Assembly: GCA_030272585.1 (NCBI GenBank)
Contig: BSYQ01000002.1
Coordinates: 7,192,001 to 7,256,000 of the forward strand
From: Bryopsis sp. KO-2023
Taxonomy: Eukaryota > Chlorophyta > Ulvophyceae > Bryopsidales > Bryopsidaceae
Reading direction: 5' to 3'
Length of the DNA stretch: 64,000 nt
Made by a program: the position numbers and the translations under genes. This document shows positions 44,301 through 56,370 of this stretch, one piece after another. The notes under the pieces are model-generated. The model ran no database searches. It saw only the letters and a program-made list of their open reading frames with translations, and was not told the DNA's origin. Each line of letters opens with the position of its first letter. Positions within the stretch are counted from its first letter, which is position 1.

Positions 44301-44610
44301 ACTAAAGTCAGATATTTTTCTCTGACTTACCAGCAGAAAAATGATCATATACAAGTTCTCTAGATTTTCTCCCCCCTATTTTTTTACCCGCAATCAATGA
44401 AAGCCTACCCTGCCCTGTCCACTTGCACTCTTTTTCCCCTTGTCTCTTTTTTTTCTTGACTTCAGCAGATGGGTAATTGACCCTGAACTAGCAAGCCCTC
44501 CGGATATTCTAGTATTTTTGGATTCCTTTTGAGAAAGAGATCCTGTTGCTGCCTGTAGTAGCATTAGAGGGTCCATAAGATTTTTTCTTTTCGTTTCTTT
44601 GCAATTTCAA
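41340..44610. other. No gene supported
   Basis: Contains the GAQGTDF repeat near 41620-41660 (partner near 2900) and the repeat at 42540-42710 (partner at 27120). Otherwise only unsupported ORFs. Confidence 0.35.
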
Positions 44611-44680
44611 CCCCCCCCCCCCCCCCAATCGTTTAGAGCCAGAAAACCATGTCCAGGTCTCTACGACCTGAGTTTCCACA
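44440..44680 (+). repeat. Diverged fragment of the 9.6-9.9 kb sequence with 16-C run
   Basis: TCTTGACTTCAGCAGATGGG, AGCCCTCCGG and TTTTCTTTTCGTTT run in the same order as at 9665-9800. A run of 16 C at 44611-44626 stands where the 9.8-kb copy has a short C tract. Confidence 0.5.
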
Positions 44681-45223
44681 TATTCAAAACGAAAAAAAAA
44701 AAATATAATTCACTTCCAATTCAAAAAATACCTCCCAGAAAACTTTCCCGAGGACTTCAATCCACTTCTCCTTTCTGAGTGGAGGAACCCTTGAGGGCAG
44801 CGTAGAGTTCGACTCCCCACTAAGGTGGCCGTGGCAGTGTGTTCCTTTCTTCGAGCTTGACCCTTATCTGTCGCTGTGACGTCTGTGACAACCCCCCCCC
44901 CAAAAAGAAACAAAGTGTCGATACTTCGCCAGATTCCCCGATCGACTTCTCAAACGCGATCGGCCAGGGGCTTGTAGGCTAGCCAGGACTGTTTTGCTCG
45001 AGTATTTTGTCGAATAGAACGGGGGGCCTGAAAATAAAACGACGAGTGATGAAAGAGGACAGAAAGATTTGCATACACACTTTTTTTCATGACAATCGAA
45101 TACACTCATGAAACAGTGGTGGACCCGATGGCTGTAACAACTCCAATCGAATACACTCCAGCTCAACACAACATCCCACGACCTCAACCAACTCGGAATT
45201 TGGCGAAAATAGTTTTGAGATGT

Positions 45224-46300
45224 TTACTTATCGATCGATGCGAAATCGAATTGAAGCACTTCCCCCTCCCTCTTGACTACAACAAGTCTGTCAATCGTCA
45301 AATACATGCCTATCACAAGACAGTCATTGAAATAGATAGTGCGAAAGCAACGGTCTTCATCAATGTCCCACAACTCTATCCTGTCCGTTGACGATTGGCA
45401 TGCGAACTTAGAATGACCGATCCCCAAACCTTGTCGCGCATAATAACACTCATAGTGAATATTTTGCAAAACTTTCCAACATTCTCGTCCCATGACTTTT
45501 AAGTGACTGTGACTACCCTCCCACCTAAAATCGATTGAGCAACTAGCTATAACTCTTTCGTTGACTGCCAGAGTCTCGACGAAATTGTTATGCGCCTCAA
45601 GTTTTGCTATGCAAGAACTATTTTCCAAGCTCCAAACGGAAATCTCACCTCCAACAAGCCCGAAGTATAAAAAACCCTCGAAGTAGGTGAAACTTGTTAT
45701 TTCGTTCCCAATATGAAGGACTTGAGATTCACTCCAATCCTCTTTCTTCCAAAAGCCAAGGTATCCATATGAACCACAAACGGCAACATGTTCACCAACA
45801 TCCGCCACATCGACGACTCTCTGGGGAATTTTGAACGATGCTTTTTCCACTAATTCTGGAACATCCCAAACTCGAACAACGCCCAACTCTTGGGCACCAG
45901 ATAGCAACACTCCATCCACGAAACACAAAACACCATTGCGATCTATATTATTTCTAAAAAACGTACCACCACTTCTGAGATCCATGATGGCTATCCCATG
46001 GACAATCGAATCAGAAAAAACCCCAACTGCAATCATGTCACCATGTTTGGCTGATCGATAGATCGTCTGATTTGACAAGTCGAAGTTTGAACGCTTTGGC
46101 TCGATTTCACCCGTTCTCCATGCTCTCTCCAACTTGAGATCGTGGTTCTCACTGATCAAATCGCTCCAGCTTTTTTTCACCGAGCAACACCGTCCCAATG
46201 GCTTGATCGGAAGAAGGTCAAAGATCTGACATAGAACCCCCTCCGGCAAATCCCATTCCACAGTGGAAGGTCTCAGCGTCACGCTCACCAAATCGCTCAT
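45224..46300 (-). CDS. F-box/WD40 protein, subfamily I
   Basis: The 358-residue protein starts MSDLVSVTLRPSTVEWDLPE. The F-box continues VLCQIFDLLPIKPLGRCCSV and KKSWSDLISENHDLKLERAW. Propeller strands include GVVRVWDVPEL, YLGFWKKEDWSES, GEISVWSLENSSC and RIELWDIDEDRCFR, ending VLQFDFASIDK. The frame extends nine codons upstream, but the MSD start is shared with 18160. It lacks that gene's 18-residue internal duplication and so represents the ancestral arrangement. Presumed SCF adaptor. Stop TAA. Both genes share GGTTGGTTTG and CATCCAGGG just upstream of the start. Confidence 0.87.
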   Translation of the reverse strand: MSDLVSVTLRPSTVEWDLPEGVLCQIFDLLPIKPLGRCCSVKKSWSDLISENHDLKLERAWRTGEIEPKRSNFDLSNQTIYRSAKHGDMIAVGVFSDSIVHGIAIMDLRSGGTFFRNNIDRNGVLCFVDGVLLSGAQELGVVRVWDVPELVEKASFKIPQRVVDVADVGEHVAVCGSYGYLGFWKKEDWSESQVLHIGNEITSFTYFEGFLYFGLVGGEISVWSLENSSCIAKLEAHNNFVETLAVNERVIASCSIDFRWEGSHSHLKVMGRECWKVLQNIHYECYYARQGLGIGHSKFACQSSTDRIELWDIDEDRCFRTIYFNDCLVIGMYLTIDRLVVVKREGEVLQFDFASIDK

Positions 46301-46309
46301 CCCTGGATG

Positions 46310-47600
46310 GACAAACCAACCGACCAAACGAACGTGTCACGCGAAAAAGCGAGAACGAAAGCTTCTGTACAGGATATCTCTTTCCGTTTGAAAACGATGG
46401 GGCCAACAAGCACTTAAAACTCGTTGGGCAGCCCCTCCCCAACGCAACCCTTTTCGGAAGAGAACAGGCAAGCCACGGAAAGGGAGGGCAATAGATTGGT
46501 GTTACTAAAACGCAAAACCCTGTCAAACACAAGCGTGCAAGAAATAAAGGCGGCTCCACTCAATAGAAAAACGCCTTCTCATTACCAGTTGCCCTCGCCC
46601 AAACAAAAATCCCTCGTCGTCTTTCGCACTCACTTTCGAAATCAAGGATCAACGCGCCGTATCGTTGCGTTCTGCGATGTATTTGAGATGAAACTTTGCT
46701 TTTTGAACGGAACGGAGTGGCGTCTCTGGAGATCTGGTGGCGGATCTCCACGACAATTTCACCCCAAGAGTCCCCTCTGGCCGTTTGATTGAAAAGCCTC
46801 AGCTGTCAATAAGACTCGTGTCTGTCTTTTCTTGCTCTATGACTGACCCATTAGTCTCTCACTCTTTTTTCCCTCCCCCCATCTTTGGAAAACTCCTCTA
46901 GGACACATAATCAGAATCTTATAAGGAGTAACAGAAATAAAACACTACTAGCTAAATATTATCTATTGTTAACCTGAAATAAAATCTCAATCAAATCTCT
47001 TCAGAAACCCCATTCATGCTGCCAAAATAAAGAAAACAAATTGTACTGAACAGAACCAGACCCACAGATTTCTGATAGAACAGAACCCCCCCCCCCCCCC
47101 CCCACACACACACAATCATACCTCTCACTCTCTCACTGAGACGTCTGTCTTTCACTGTTTTTTTGTCAAAAAAGAGGATAGCTTCTATTGATAGTCTTCT
47201 CGCTGTCGAAAGCGTTGGAAAGCGTTGCACACTCTCACACATAAATGCGGACGTGTCCAATGTTGGGCGGCAACTGAGAAAACCCCTTCTGAATTGCAAA
47301 TCGGTGGAACCTACCAGCTCGGCTTGGCAAATCGACAAACTTTCTGCAAGGTGAAGCCTGGACATCGCCTTCGATACCGCCCACTGGCGCCAACGGCCTG
47401 TTGCCCTTTGTTTTTCGATCGATGTTTGATCAACAAGCGCTCTGGAAGAATTCGTCCATCCAGAATCACTCTCTTTTCTCTTTATCGTTTACCCAAGAAC
47501 GATCCTCTTTTCAGGGGTGTCTCCTTTTTCTTGGAGAATGATTTTTTTTTTCCCCAAGGGATCTGCGTGAGAATCGGTCATTATTGTAGCGGTCAGTCAC
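46310..47600. other. Upstream flank plus repeat fragment with 18-C run
   Basis: 46840-47110 is a fragment of the repeat seen at 8600 and 53030 (TGACTGACCCATTAGTCTCT). It ends in a pure run of 18 C at 47086-47103 followed by CA repeats. No gene supported. Confidence 0.45.
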
Positions 47601-47690
47601 GGTGAAGTGGTGCTTTGGTTCTGGTGTATAGGGAGGTCTCTGGGGGTTGATCGTCACAGCTTTTGCCATTGTGCTGTTGAGCTTCGAAGA

Positions 47691-48759
47691 ATGAGTGACT
47701 GCATGCCTGTTGAGTGGGAGGTGCCGAGTGGCGTTCTTGGTCGAATCTTCGAGGGGTTCTGTGCAAGGACCTTGGTCAGTTGCGCCTTGGTTGCTAAGGC
47801 TTCGAAAGATGTCACCAGGGAAGACCGGTTTGCGAGAAAACTTGGGGTGGAGAGAGCCTGGCGATGCGGCACTGTTGTTCCCAAATGTATCGAGCTCCCC
47901 GAAGATCAACGGCTTTCAACCTGGATTCACGATGGGCGAAGTTGTGTTAAGCGGTGATTTGCGAAGCACGACGGCTTTCGTGCTCAGTTTCGGAGTGGAT
48001 GTGATTGTGGACGTCGGAAAAGACCTCGTGGCCATTGGTGGTGAGTGAGGGGGTCTCGAGCTGTGGAGAAAAGCGGATTGGACTCGCGCCAAGGTTTTGA
48101 ATGAAGCTGTCGACCAGGGTCATCTTTTAAGTATCAGGTGTGCGGCTTTCGATCGAACTTGGAGAGAAGAAAAAAAGCCAAATTTGCAATTTGCCAATGG
48201 CAAAAGAGCTGCATCAGAAGGTCCGGGAGGCCACAATATCGCAACACGGAAATCAAAGCCCCTAGAGTTGACATATTTTCGCCTAAAATAGATTTTCAAG
48301 CTAAATCCTGGTCAAGTTTTTGGCGAATTTGGCCTTGATTGGCAAAAATTGATTCTGGCTGAAAGATGTTTTCGGCAAGAAGCAGTTCTGCCGAAAATAA
48401 AATCCTTGCAGACTGAATGGTGTTTTTCAACCATTTTTTCAAGTTGCCATTGTGGAAGTGGAATTTCAGATGTGGGATCAAGAAACCTTCGAATGTGTGC
48501 GAGATATCAACGTTAACGGCTTCTCTTTCATGGGGTCAAACGAAAGCAAAGTCGCATTTCATCCGGCATACTCGATGAGCGTGGTGGTTCGTGGTGTTGC
48601 CGACGAGGATCGTTCCCTCCACAATTTCAATGTACCACACGGTAAAAGTTAGGTATTTTTCTGACCGAGGACAAGCTCACTGTTGTGACGCGCAGTAACA
48701 TCTTCGTGTGGGACTTTTTAGCCCACTTTTGTTCCAAGAGTACAAAGTATGAGTCTTAG
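47691..48759 (+). pseudogene. F-box/WD40 pseudogene
   Basis: It begins with a good start and F-box: MSDCMPVEWEVPSGVLGRIF, then TLVSCALVAKASKDVTRE and LGVERAWRCGTVVPK. The frame ends at about 47957. A second frame carries DVIVDVGKDLVAIGGE, stops at TGA, and resumes LELWRKADW. Between about 48160 and 48450 the sequence is unrelated and AT-rich. Coding-like sequence returns as VEFQMWDQETFECVRDINV, and after another shift TEDKLTVVTRSNIFVWDF. The middle WD40 repeats are missing. At least three frame breaks make it non-functional. Confidence 0.75.
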
Positions 48760-49899
48760 TTAAACTCCTCTTGTTACGGCCGTCGGGCCTTCACAGTGGC
48801 TGTAATACCTTTCACATGGTCGATCATCCAAAAGATGGCTTTGTGTGTTTTTGTGCGAATCATTGAGATCTGCTGGAAGTGCTACAAATCCCCACATGTG
48901 ATTTGCTCAGTGGAATTAATCTGTAACCACAATGTTGAGTAGACTCTCAGTTGGCCAGATTTGGAGCCTGCAATTTTTTTTTTGTTGAATACCTGGGATA
49001 CCAGCACAATTATGTTGGGAAGAAGAAGAAAATGAAAGCATAAAAACAAGACATTGGGCGGTTCCTGTGATTGCGTATCGCTGGTGGGTCCTATGCTTGG
49101 CTGTGGTGGATGTATTTTTTTTAGCTCGTTCTTGGGAAATCTGTGGAAACATGGCTTCTGTGGATAATAAAATCTATCATGACTTCCCCCAACAAGGTTC
49201 CCCCCCCTTATCTTTAAAAATTTCGATTCGGTTCTTAAAACGGCTTGGATATATTTATTCGAGAGGTGCTATTATCTACCCCCCAAAACAGAGTCAGCGA
49301 TTGCATGGAAAATGATGGAATGGATCCAAGAGAAAGTTATAAAAAAAAAGCTCCAGCGTACACTTCATTACAAAACCAAAAGTTCCAAAAGAAAGAACTG
49401 CTGAGTTCTTGGGGGTCTTTCGCACCCTCAAATGCAACATCCAAAGCTTATGAATAAAAATTACTCCAAAAAATCGAAAGTTAGTAAGCCATGCAGCACT
49501 TGCTATGGCAGGAAATAATTGAATTTAAAAAGGTGGCAAACTGCGACTTCTGCGAGTTGGGTGGGAAGTTCTCCTTGCACCCAGCATTTTCTATTTATCT
49601 AATTTTTTGTTTTTTGGGAGGGGGCGGGGGTTGGAACAATAACGGAGTAAACCCAGAGTAAACAAGAACTCGAGGATTCAACCATGTCCAGTTCAAGTAA
49701 ACACAACTGACCCCCTGGAGAGAATTTGCATCAGGGGGCAATTTGTGTGAATGATTGCTATGTTCTACCAACCAGAGTGTTGCTGGGCTCCTGTTGCAGC
49801 CTTTACTGTCGAAAAGTCCAGCTTGTAAGAAATTTCGTATCCATAACACAACGAAGGCGGCTCTGCAACTAATTTTTTTTGTTTTTCCTGAAGAAAGAG

Positions 49900-50182
49900 A
49901 TGGCAAATGAGCCTCTGGAAGCGTGCAAAGGCGAGAGGCCTCCTGTTCGCGAGGTGAGGTTATGATCTGGCTATAGCGACCTGCTCCAGTGTAAATGGAT
50001 TCCAGATTCCAGACCTGGCTATTCGGATCTCATTCAGTTTCACCCAAATTAATGGTACCCTTTTTTCTTCCAGCTGTTTAAGCTTTTAGGAGATGCAGTG
50101 CAGTTCTTCCAGGCTCATGGGGACGAACCGTTGGCCTGTGCAACACATGCCTCAGAGATTATCAAAGCACTCACCAGGAATG
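49900..50182 (+). CDS. Two exons of an unrecognised gene (5' part)
   Basis: Exon 1 (49900-49953) reads MANEPLEACKGERPPVRE and ends at GAG|GTGAGG. After a 120-nt intron with a strong acceptor (TTTTTTCTTCCAG), exon 2 (50074-50182) reads LFKLLGDAVQFFQAHGDEPL and CATHASEIIKALTRN and ends at AATG|GTGAGT. The frame is continuous across the junction, which supports the model. The likely next exon (50512-50640) is broken, so this copy is probably a pseudogene. No family recognised. Confidence 0.5.
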
Positions 50183-50511
50183 GTGAGTTAATCAACTTTT
50201 TTGACTGACATTTTTTTGTTTTTTTTATGGTACTGTTAAGAGCAACTAAGCAATCCCTTGCCTTCACAGAGACAAGAAAACATTCTGAATGCAAAGCAGT
50301 ATATTTGGCATTGTTGTTTTTTCAAAGAACCATCCGCCTTCCATGATTTAGGAGGGCACTGTCAATCACCTGTGCACGCTTTTCAAAATTCTTGTAAAAT
50401 GAACTAGCTACTCTGCTTTTTCCTAGCCCTGGATGTATGTTTGATTCTCAAAATTTGGAAGCGAGCAATTGCCTTTATTTGATGTTTTTCTGGTTATCAA
50501 AGGTGGAAAGT

Positions 50512-50640
50512 GAGGCATCTAGGAGATTCCTGCTAGGAAGAAAAAACCAGCAAAGAGTACAAGCAGCCAGAAATTTTGTGTATGTTTTTCTGGTGCTTTT
50601 CAAATCAAGGGAACATCGAAAAAAAATAAAAAATAAATAA
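50512..50640 (+). pseudogene. Broken copy of the exon at 1-232
   Basis: After ATCAAAG the frame reads VESEASRRFLLGRKNQQRV and QAARNFVYVFLVLF, almost as at 232-1 (minus), then goes out of frame (SREHRKK) and stops in an A-rich stretch at 50638. The DNA match continues to about 50760 out of frame. Partner exons lie at 49900-50182. Confidence 0.6.
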
Positions 50641-50934
50641 ATAAAATAGCTGTTGGAGGACTTACCATGTCAGTTTGCTGTTATTTTACACTCTCTTTTG
50701 ATAGTATGTCTGTAGTCCTATCCACTTGTAATGGAACTTGCCCTACTACATGGCCCCAGCGTTTTGTTTTGTTTCGACTAGAAGGATCCCCTGTGCATTG
50801 TTTTACGAAAAGGAGTAGGAATTGATTACCTTTTGATTGGGACAAATCGAAGAGGATTTGTCTTCAGGTCACTGTTTTGCCTATGGGATCAAAACCATTT
50901 GCAATTCTTTCTGTGCACAAATTCTTTCCAGGAT

Positions 50935-51510
50935 CCAACAAAACACGCACACACACTGAAAACAACAGCAGTTTTTCTCGAACATGCATGAGAATCCCCC
51001 AAAAAAAGTAAAAAGTAAAATCGGAAACAAAAACAAAAACCCCCAAAAAAAAGTAAAAATTAAAATCGGAAACAAAAACAAAAACCTCGGCGGCGGTTTC
51101 AGCACCGGCGGCTACGACCTCCCTGGCGCATCTGATCACCCCTGTCAGTTCGAGAGTGAAGGTTCGAACCCGGAACCTGGTGGCCAGGGATCCTCTAGCA
51201 GATCCCCTTGACCAGCGGGCGAACGATGACACGCAGCGATGTCGCACTCAAGTACCCCCCCAAGGATGATTCACCCAACCGCCAGAAACTCGAGCTGTGC
51301 GTGCGTCGAAGACGTCCCCGGTCCAAACCAGCTGAATCCGAATCGCGGTCCTCGCGATGCTCACGCTTGGTGGTGATCAAAGCCACTAAAAAGTCAGGTG
51401 GGTGAGAGTGCGGGGAGCTGTTGTGTGGGGGACAGGAAAACGCTTTCCTGTTCTGGAGGAGCTCGATCGAGTTCTCACGGTTTGGGTATGCAACCAAACG
51501 CACGAACGGG
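50935..51510 (-). mobile_element. Family B repeat, copy 4
   Basis: Same orientation as copies 2 and 3, with tRNA-like head at about 51155-51225. A 45-bp part with GGAAACAAAAACAAAAACC is duplicated in tandem at 51005-51090. It is joined directly to Family A copy 3 at about 51510. Confidence 0.6.
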
Positions 51511-52255
51511 TGCCAAAAGAAAGACTGCAGACGCTGGGGCTGCTTCTGCAGGGATGGTGCTCTTTGTTGCGTGAAATTTCATTTTCACAAAAAAAAGAGT
51601 GTAGAGGGGGATTCGAACCACCGCCGAATGGCAATTCTAGTCGCGACGATCCATCCACTCTACGGACCCGGTCAGAATTTGTTCTCCACGATGTATTCCA
51701 AAACCAATTCGAAATGTAACGTGCACGCCAGGGGATTCTTTTTTCCCCTCAATTCTCTTTTTGACGTTCGCTTCCGTCTTCACTGAAGTCGAAGCGGGCG
51801 TGGACGACCAAAGCGCGAAAAGTTCCATCAAGCCCGTCGACGGCGGCGGTGGCGGTGGCGGAGTCGCGCTCGGTTAGGCTCTTCTTGTATGTCTTGGTGC
51901 GGTACGTCAGGATTCTGTTTCTTCTCGGCATGCCTCTCGCGGTGTTTGTTTCGGCAGGTTCGCAGTTTAGGTCGACGACAGGAAAAAAACAACGGCTCGA
52001 AAAAAACGAAAGAAGGCTCGAAAGGTGTGTGTGGCGGCAGGTCAGCCGCACCTGGAAGGCACACACCAAACTATAGCTTCCAAATAACGACGCTCGCATA
52101 TCGAGCGAACGTTTTAACCACTCTATTGTAAAAGAATCCTGCCGCGGCCCCAACTCGCTCTCACCAGAACAAATGGGGAGCGTGAAGAAGGTGCAGGGAT
52201 GGATGATCAGTTGTGCACGGAGCGTTTTATTCACCAATACAAAGTGCAGTGTTCT
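51511..52255 (-). mobile_element. Family A repeat, copy 3 (truncated)
   Basis: It matches 650-1325, same orientation. The tRNA-like module (51601-51689) has a damaged acceptor end (GTAGAGG for GTGGAGA). The conserved ORF (minus 51931-51749) starts MPRRNRILTYRTKTYKK and ends after ERQKEN. The match stops at 52250 and the upstream half of the element is missing. Confidence 0.6.
51749..51931 (-). CDS. Conserved small ORF inside Family A copy 3
   Basis: 60 codons, with SLTERDSATATAAVDGLDG and FRALVVHARFDFSEDG. It is the copy with the clearest own stop codon; in the other two the frame continues past this point. Function unknown. Confidence 0.3.
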   Translation of the reverse strand: MPRRNRILTYRTKTYKKSLTERDSATATAAVDGLDGTFRALVVHARFDFSEDGSERQKEN

Positions 52256-52479
52256 GGAAAGAAACGGGTAGCTTTCTTTATGCGAACCAGGAACGAGCGA
52301 AAGAGACATCTCTTCGAACTGAGTTATCAGCGATGTGTTGTCGCCGCCGGGGTTGGTCGGCCCTTTGGTGGCGCTCGACTGGCTTCGACTTCAAGATGAG
52401 AAGCCTCAACGATGAGGAGTCATCGTTCGAACCGGCACAATCGCCGGTGCAAGCAGGTGACACACCGGTGATTGTGGAG

Positions 52480-52602
52480 ATTGGATTATGTGTCGAAAGT
52501 CTCCTTTCTGAACGTGCCTACTCACCGTACGGTGGCCCGGACAGGAGCGTACGTTTCGCGGGACAGCAGTAGGCGGAGGTTCAAATCCCACCTCCCACAT
52601 TT
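52480..52602 (+). repeat. tRNA-like sequence with B-box and T terminator
   Basis: GGCGGAGGTTCAAATCCCAC is followed by CTCCCACATTTTTT, a T-arm, 3' end and pol III-type terminator. A matching 5' acceptor is not obvious, so it is a remnant or another SINE head. Confidence 0.4.
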
Positions 52603-52889
52603 TTTACGTTTTGTTTTGGATCAATATCTCCCGTTACTTTTCGTTTTTTTTGCGTTAAAGCGCTGGTCTTGTAGCGTATGTGGTATTTTGCGTGCATGTG
52701 GGGTAGAAAGCTAGCTTTGTGTCCCGAAAGTGGAGTGTTTTTTTATCAAAGAAAAACACCTTCTTTCACTGACTCATGATTTGATTGGGCTAGCTCAATT
52801 GCAGCTGGGGGTTGCAATGGCCTGATTGAGTGATTCAAGTGCTGTCCTTCTTTAGCTCGACCATCTTCTTCTTCTCTCCTTCGTACAGT

Positions 52890-54373
52890 AAAGAGTCGAA
52901 ATTCCACGGAGGAAGTATTTTTCGGCGTCAGAAAGCTGGCGATAAGAATCGTCTCAGAAAAACCGTGGAGCAGTTAGATCTTTATTGGTGGTCACCTCAG
53001 TTCCTACCAACCAAGGTTTTCTCTTTCCTCTGACTGACCAATCAGTATCTCACTCTTTTTCCCTCACCCAAATTTTGCAGCTGATTCGAAATACAAAATC
53101 AGCTGAGATCTCGAAAGGGAGTAAGAGGAAAAATACACTACAGTCTGAAAATTGCCTATCATTCACCAGAACCTGAAAAACATTCTCAAAAACGCCTCCC
53201 AAATAGACCCCATCATGCTGCCAGAATTTTTTTTTTGTGTTCAAACACAAACAGAAAAAGTTTACCCAACAAAACCCAGCCCATAGATTTCTGATGACAC
53301 AAATTTACTCTCCCCCCCCCAGCACACACACACAAACAAAAAATTTGGGTCTGTATGGAAATTTCTGTAAAAAAAACAAAAAACAAAAAACAAAAACCAT
53401 TGGACACACACAAACACACCCCTAACGGAAGTAACGAAGTATCCAGGAAAACCACCATGGTGACCCTCACCATCATAAGAATCTTTACTAAGAACATCAG
53501 AATATCCCCGAAAAAATACAGACCAAACCCCAAAAATGCAAAAAGGTTTTGGAGGGCTCCGTTAGAAAGAAGTTCACCGAAGAAAGTCTGTTCACCACAA
53601 AAAGAGATTCAAAAACGAAAAAAAAGAACCCACTGAAATAAGCAGAACTATTTTATTTTATTTCAGAAAAATACCCCCTTTTTTTTGACAAGGATAATAT
53701 AATTTTCCTCCTTTTTTTTTAAAATTCAAAGCTTCCTTGTCCATTTCGGACCTCATCTATTCTTGTTTTAAAGATAAAACACTCATTTCCGAGAAAATCT
53801 GCCCGCAGTTCAAGACAGTTCATCGAATTGCTGAGCAGGAGGAGTCTTCCTGACTTCATGTTTCTGCAGTTTCATTCGGCTTGGCAGGTGCATGGTGGTC
53901 CATCCTTTTTAACATTTTGGGGTTTTCTGGAGTCCAACAATTCAACTATCGTCGCTTCCTTCCTTTCTTCCTTTTTTTTTTTTCTTTCCCGGGGGGGGGG
54001 AGGTTGGCAGAATCAGGCTCCTGGATGCCTGAACCTACTTGGGCAAGAAAGAAAAGACAAGGGTTACACATGTGGGGGAATTCAAAGAAAAAACATCACT
54101 GTCCATGTGTGTGCCTTAATTGAAACCAATCGACTGCATTACGCACAAAAAACTCCAGTGACTCTGATGCATTTGGCTTATCTTTTCGTTTAAGAGGTTC
54201 CATTTAGTCATCCCTGTTTTGTTTCAGGGGCCAACCAGAACATGCAAAACTGAAATCCCTTGCAAGGATAAGTCATCCAGAAAACTGGGTTTCGAATGAA
54301 AAAAAAAGGCACCTCCACAAGAAATCTCTCCATGTTTCTTTCCCACAATAAAAACAAAGTTTCTTTTTTTCAT
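52890..54373 (+). repeat. Repeat region related to 8.6-9.3 kb and, inverted, 37.3-38.9 kb
   Basis: It contains TGACTGACCAATCAGTATCT, a CA-rich tract, C and G runs, and GGGTTACACATGTGGGGGAA in the order seen at 8600-9060. It runs directly into the 1.8-kb duplicated block. Confidence 0.55.
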
Positions 54374-56184
54374 TTTTCTGGAATTAATTTCTCCATCACC
54401 TTGTTTTGAAAAAAGGCATTCACATTAGCTAAAAATCGATCCGATGTGACGACCCCTGTCCACAGCCCAATGCAGAATCGTAATCAATTTTGAGTGAAAA
54501 AGAGTGTTTTAAAAAAATTCTAATGCAGGACCAGTTGTTTATATTTTGTGGGTCAGTGACCCACCAAAAAAAAAGAGTCATTGGCAATACTTATCCCCAT
54601 TTTTTTTGTCCCTATTCTCCCCCAACTCAAAGGAATCCCTCCCTTTGAAGGGCTGGATAATCCACTGCCACTCTTTTTTTATTTCTTCTCTCTTGTTTTC
54701 TTTTTTTTTCTTCAACAGATGGGTGGATGAAAACTAACCTGATCTATAAAGCCCTCCGGTTATTCCTGCAGTCCTTTTGATACGGGGCTCCTGTTGCTTC
54801 TCGTTGGATTGGAGAGTCCAGTTGATTTCTTCTTTTCGTTTGTCCGCAGTCCACCCCCCTTGTCAATAATCAGAAAACCACCTCCAGGTTTCCGGCATCT
54901 GAGTTTTTAGCATTTTCAAAACGAAATTCAAATCCACCCCCACTAGATCGACATTCGTTGTAAATACACATGCACATTTGATGATTCAGACAATAGATGA
55001 GAAGAAACCTGAAATGTTGGATTTAAAAATTGATTTTCTACAATGCTTGATTTCTTGGGAAGTAGGATTTATGATGGGACGATTGGTCAGGTCAATCCAG
55101 GCCACACCAATTTTTTTCCATTGACAGAAGTTTTTCTCTTTGCTTTATTCATGAAAGAAAGCAGAAAACCGACCCCCAGGTCTACCATATTTTTGACCGG
55201 CTGGCAAGCTTCACCACGAGCGGCTTGAGGGGGCGCTGCTCTGTCAGACTGTGTCTTCAGGAAACAGTCGCACTCTAAATCCAGCAACCATGGCGTCGTC
55301 CCAATCGCCTCACAATGGAGTGGCCGAATGCAATACCGGCGTCCCGTCAGTAGAGATAAAAGTGGGCCTGGAGTCGGAGCCCCCCATTCCGAACGCGAAA
55401 GAAAATAGCCGACACCAGGCGGACGTACCCATGTTTTTTCCTGACCACATTCGGCCCACTCCAAGGAAAGTCTCAAAACAGGGGGGTCAATTGAAAGGAA
55501 AGAAAATTTGCACAGTCACTCTTCCACCCACTGCAGAGAAATTTGATCCCGACCCTCTGTCGACTTGTCGGATCATCAACGTCGATCAATCCGACAGCAC
55601 CAAGTCTACCAGAAAAAACACGCGTTCCATCCGCTGCACCTTCGTGTGCTGAAAGGGGTCGCGCTCGAGGCCTCCATTTCAAAATCAACCCCCTGACACA
55701 TTCTTTTCCTTTGGGTGCTCGGAATATTTCGAGCTCAGGCGAATTTGGGCCACACCTTTGGCAGTTTCCGCGTCTTGGCCAAGGCCGACTCCCGTGCGTC
55801 CAGGGCGTGCGCACCGCTGTATGTACATACCAAAAAAAAAGGTTGAGTTTCTAAGTCACATCATGAGGGAAAAAAACGCGCTCGACGACAACTTAAATGT
55901 ACAGGAGAGAGAAATTAAAAATCAACTAACCCGGCACTAATCGGGTCAAAACATATTTTCGATCATGACGTTGATCCGCCAGAGTGGGTGGCCCCCACTC
56001 TGGCACGACACTTGGCACCCATGATGGCAACGATGGTGCAACCAAGGTCGTCCCCCGGTTGATCCCGGGGGGTCTCGTCATCCGATGAGGATTCGCCCAC
56101 CATGGGAATTTTGGCATTTCGATTGTCGATGGGGTAGCTAACTACCTCATTGACATCGCTAATGCCGCATAATTTTTACTTCTT
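54374..56184 (+). repeat. 1.8-kb near-identical duplicated block, copy 2
   Basis: Matches 9335-11145 without gaps at offset 45039. The right edge is again ACTTCTTT; the sequence after it has no Helitron coding. Confidence 0.85.
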
Positions 56185-56370
56185 TTTTCTCCGTGCCACT
56201 CGCACACAAATCGACCAACTCATACGAAAAATTTAAACTCTTGAACCCCTAAATACACCGAGTGACACTCAAGAATACGTGGAAAACATTCATATCATCA
56301 CAACACTCTCCAAAAAGAGCTTTCAGAATAATCAAAGGCTGTACTTAGACCTCAACTCTTCACCCAACAT

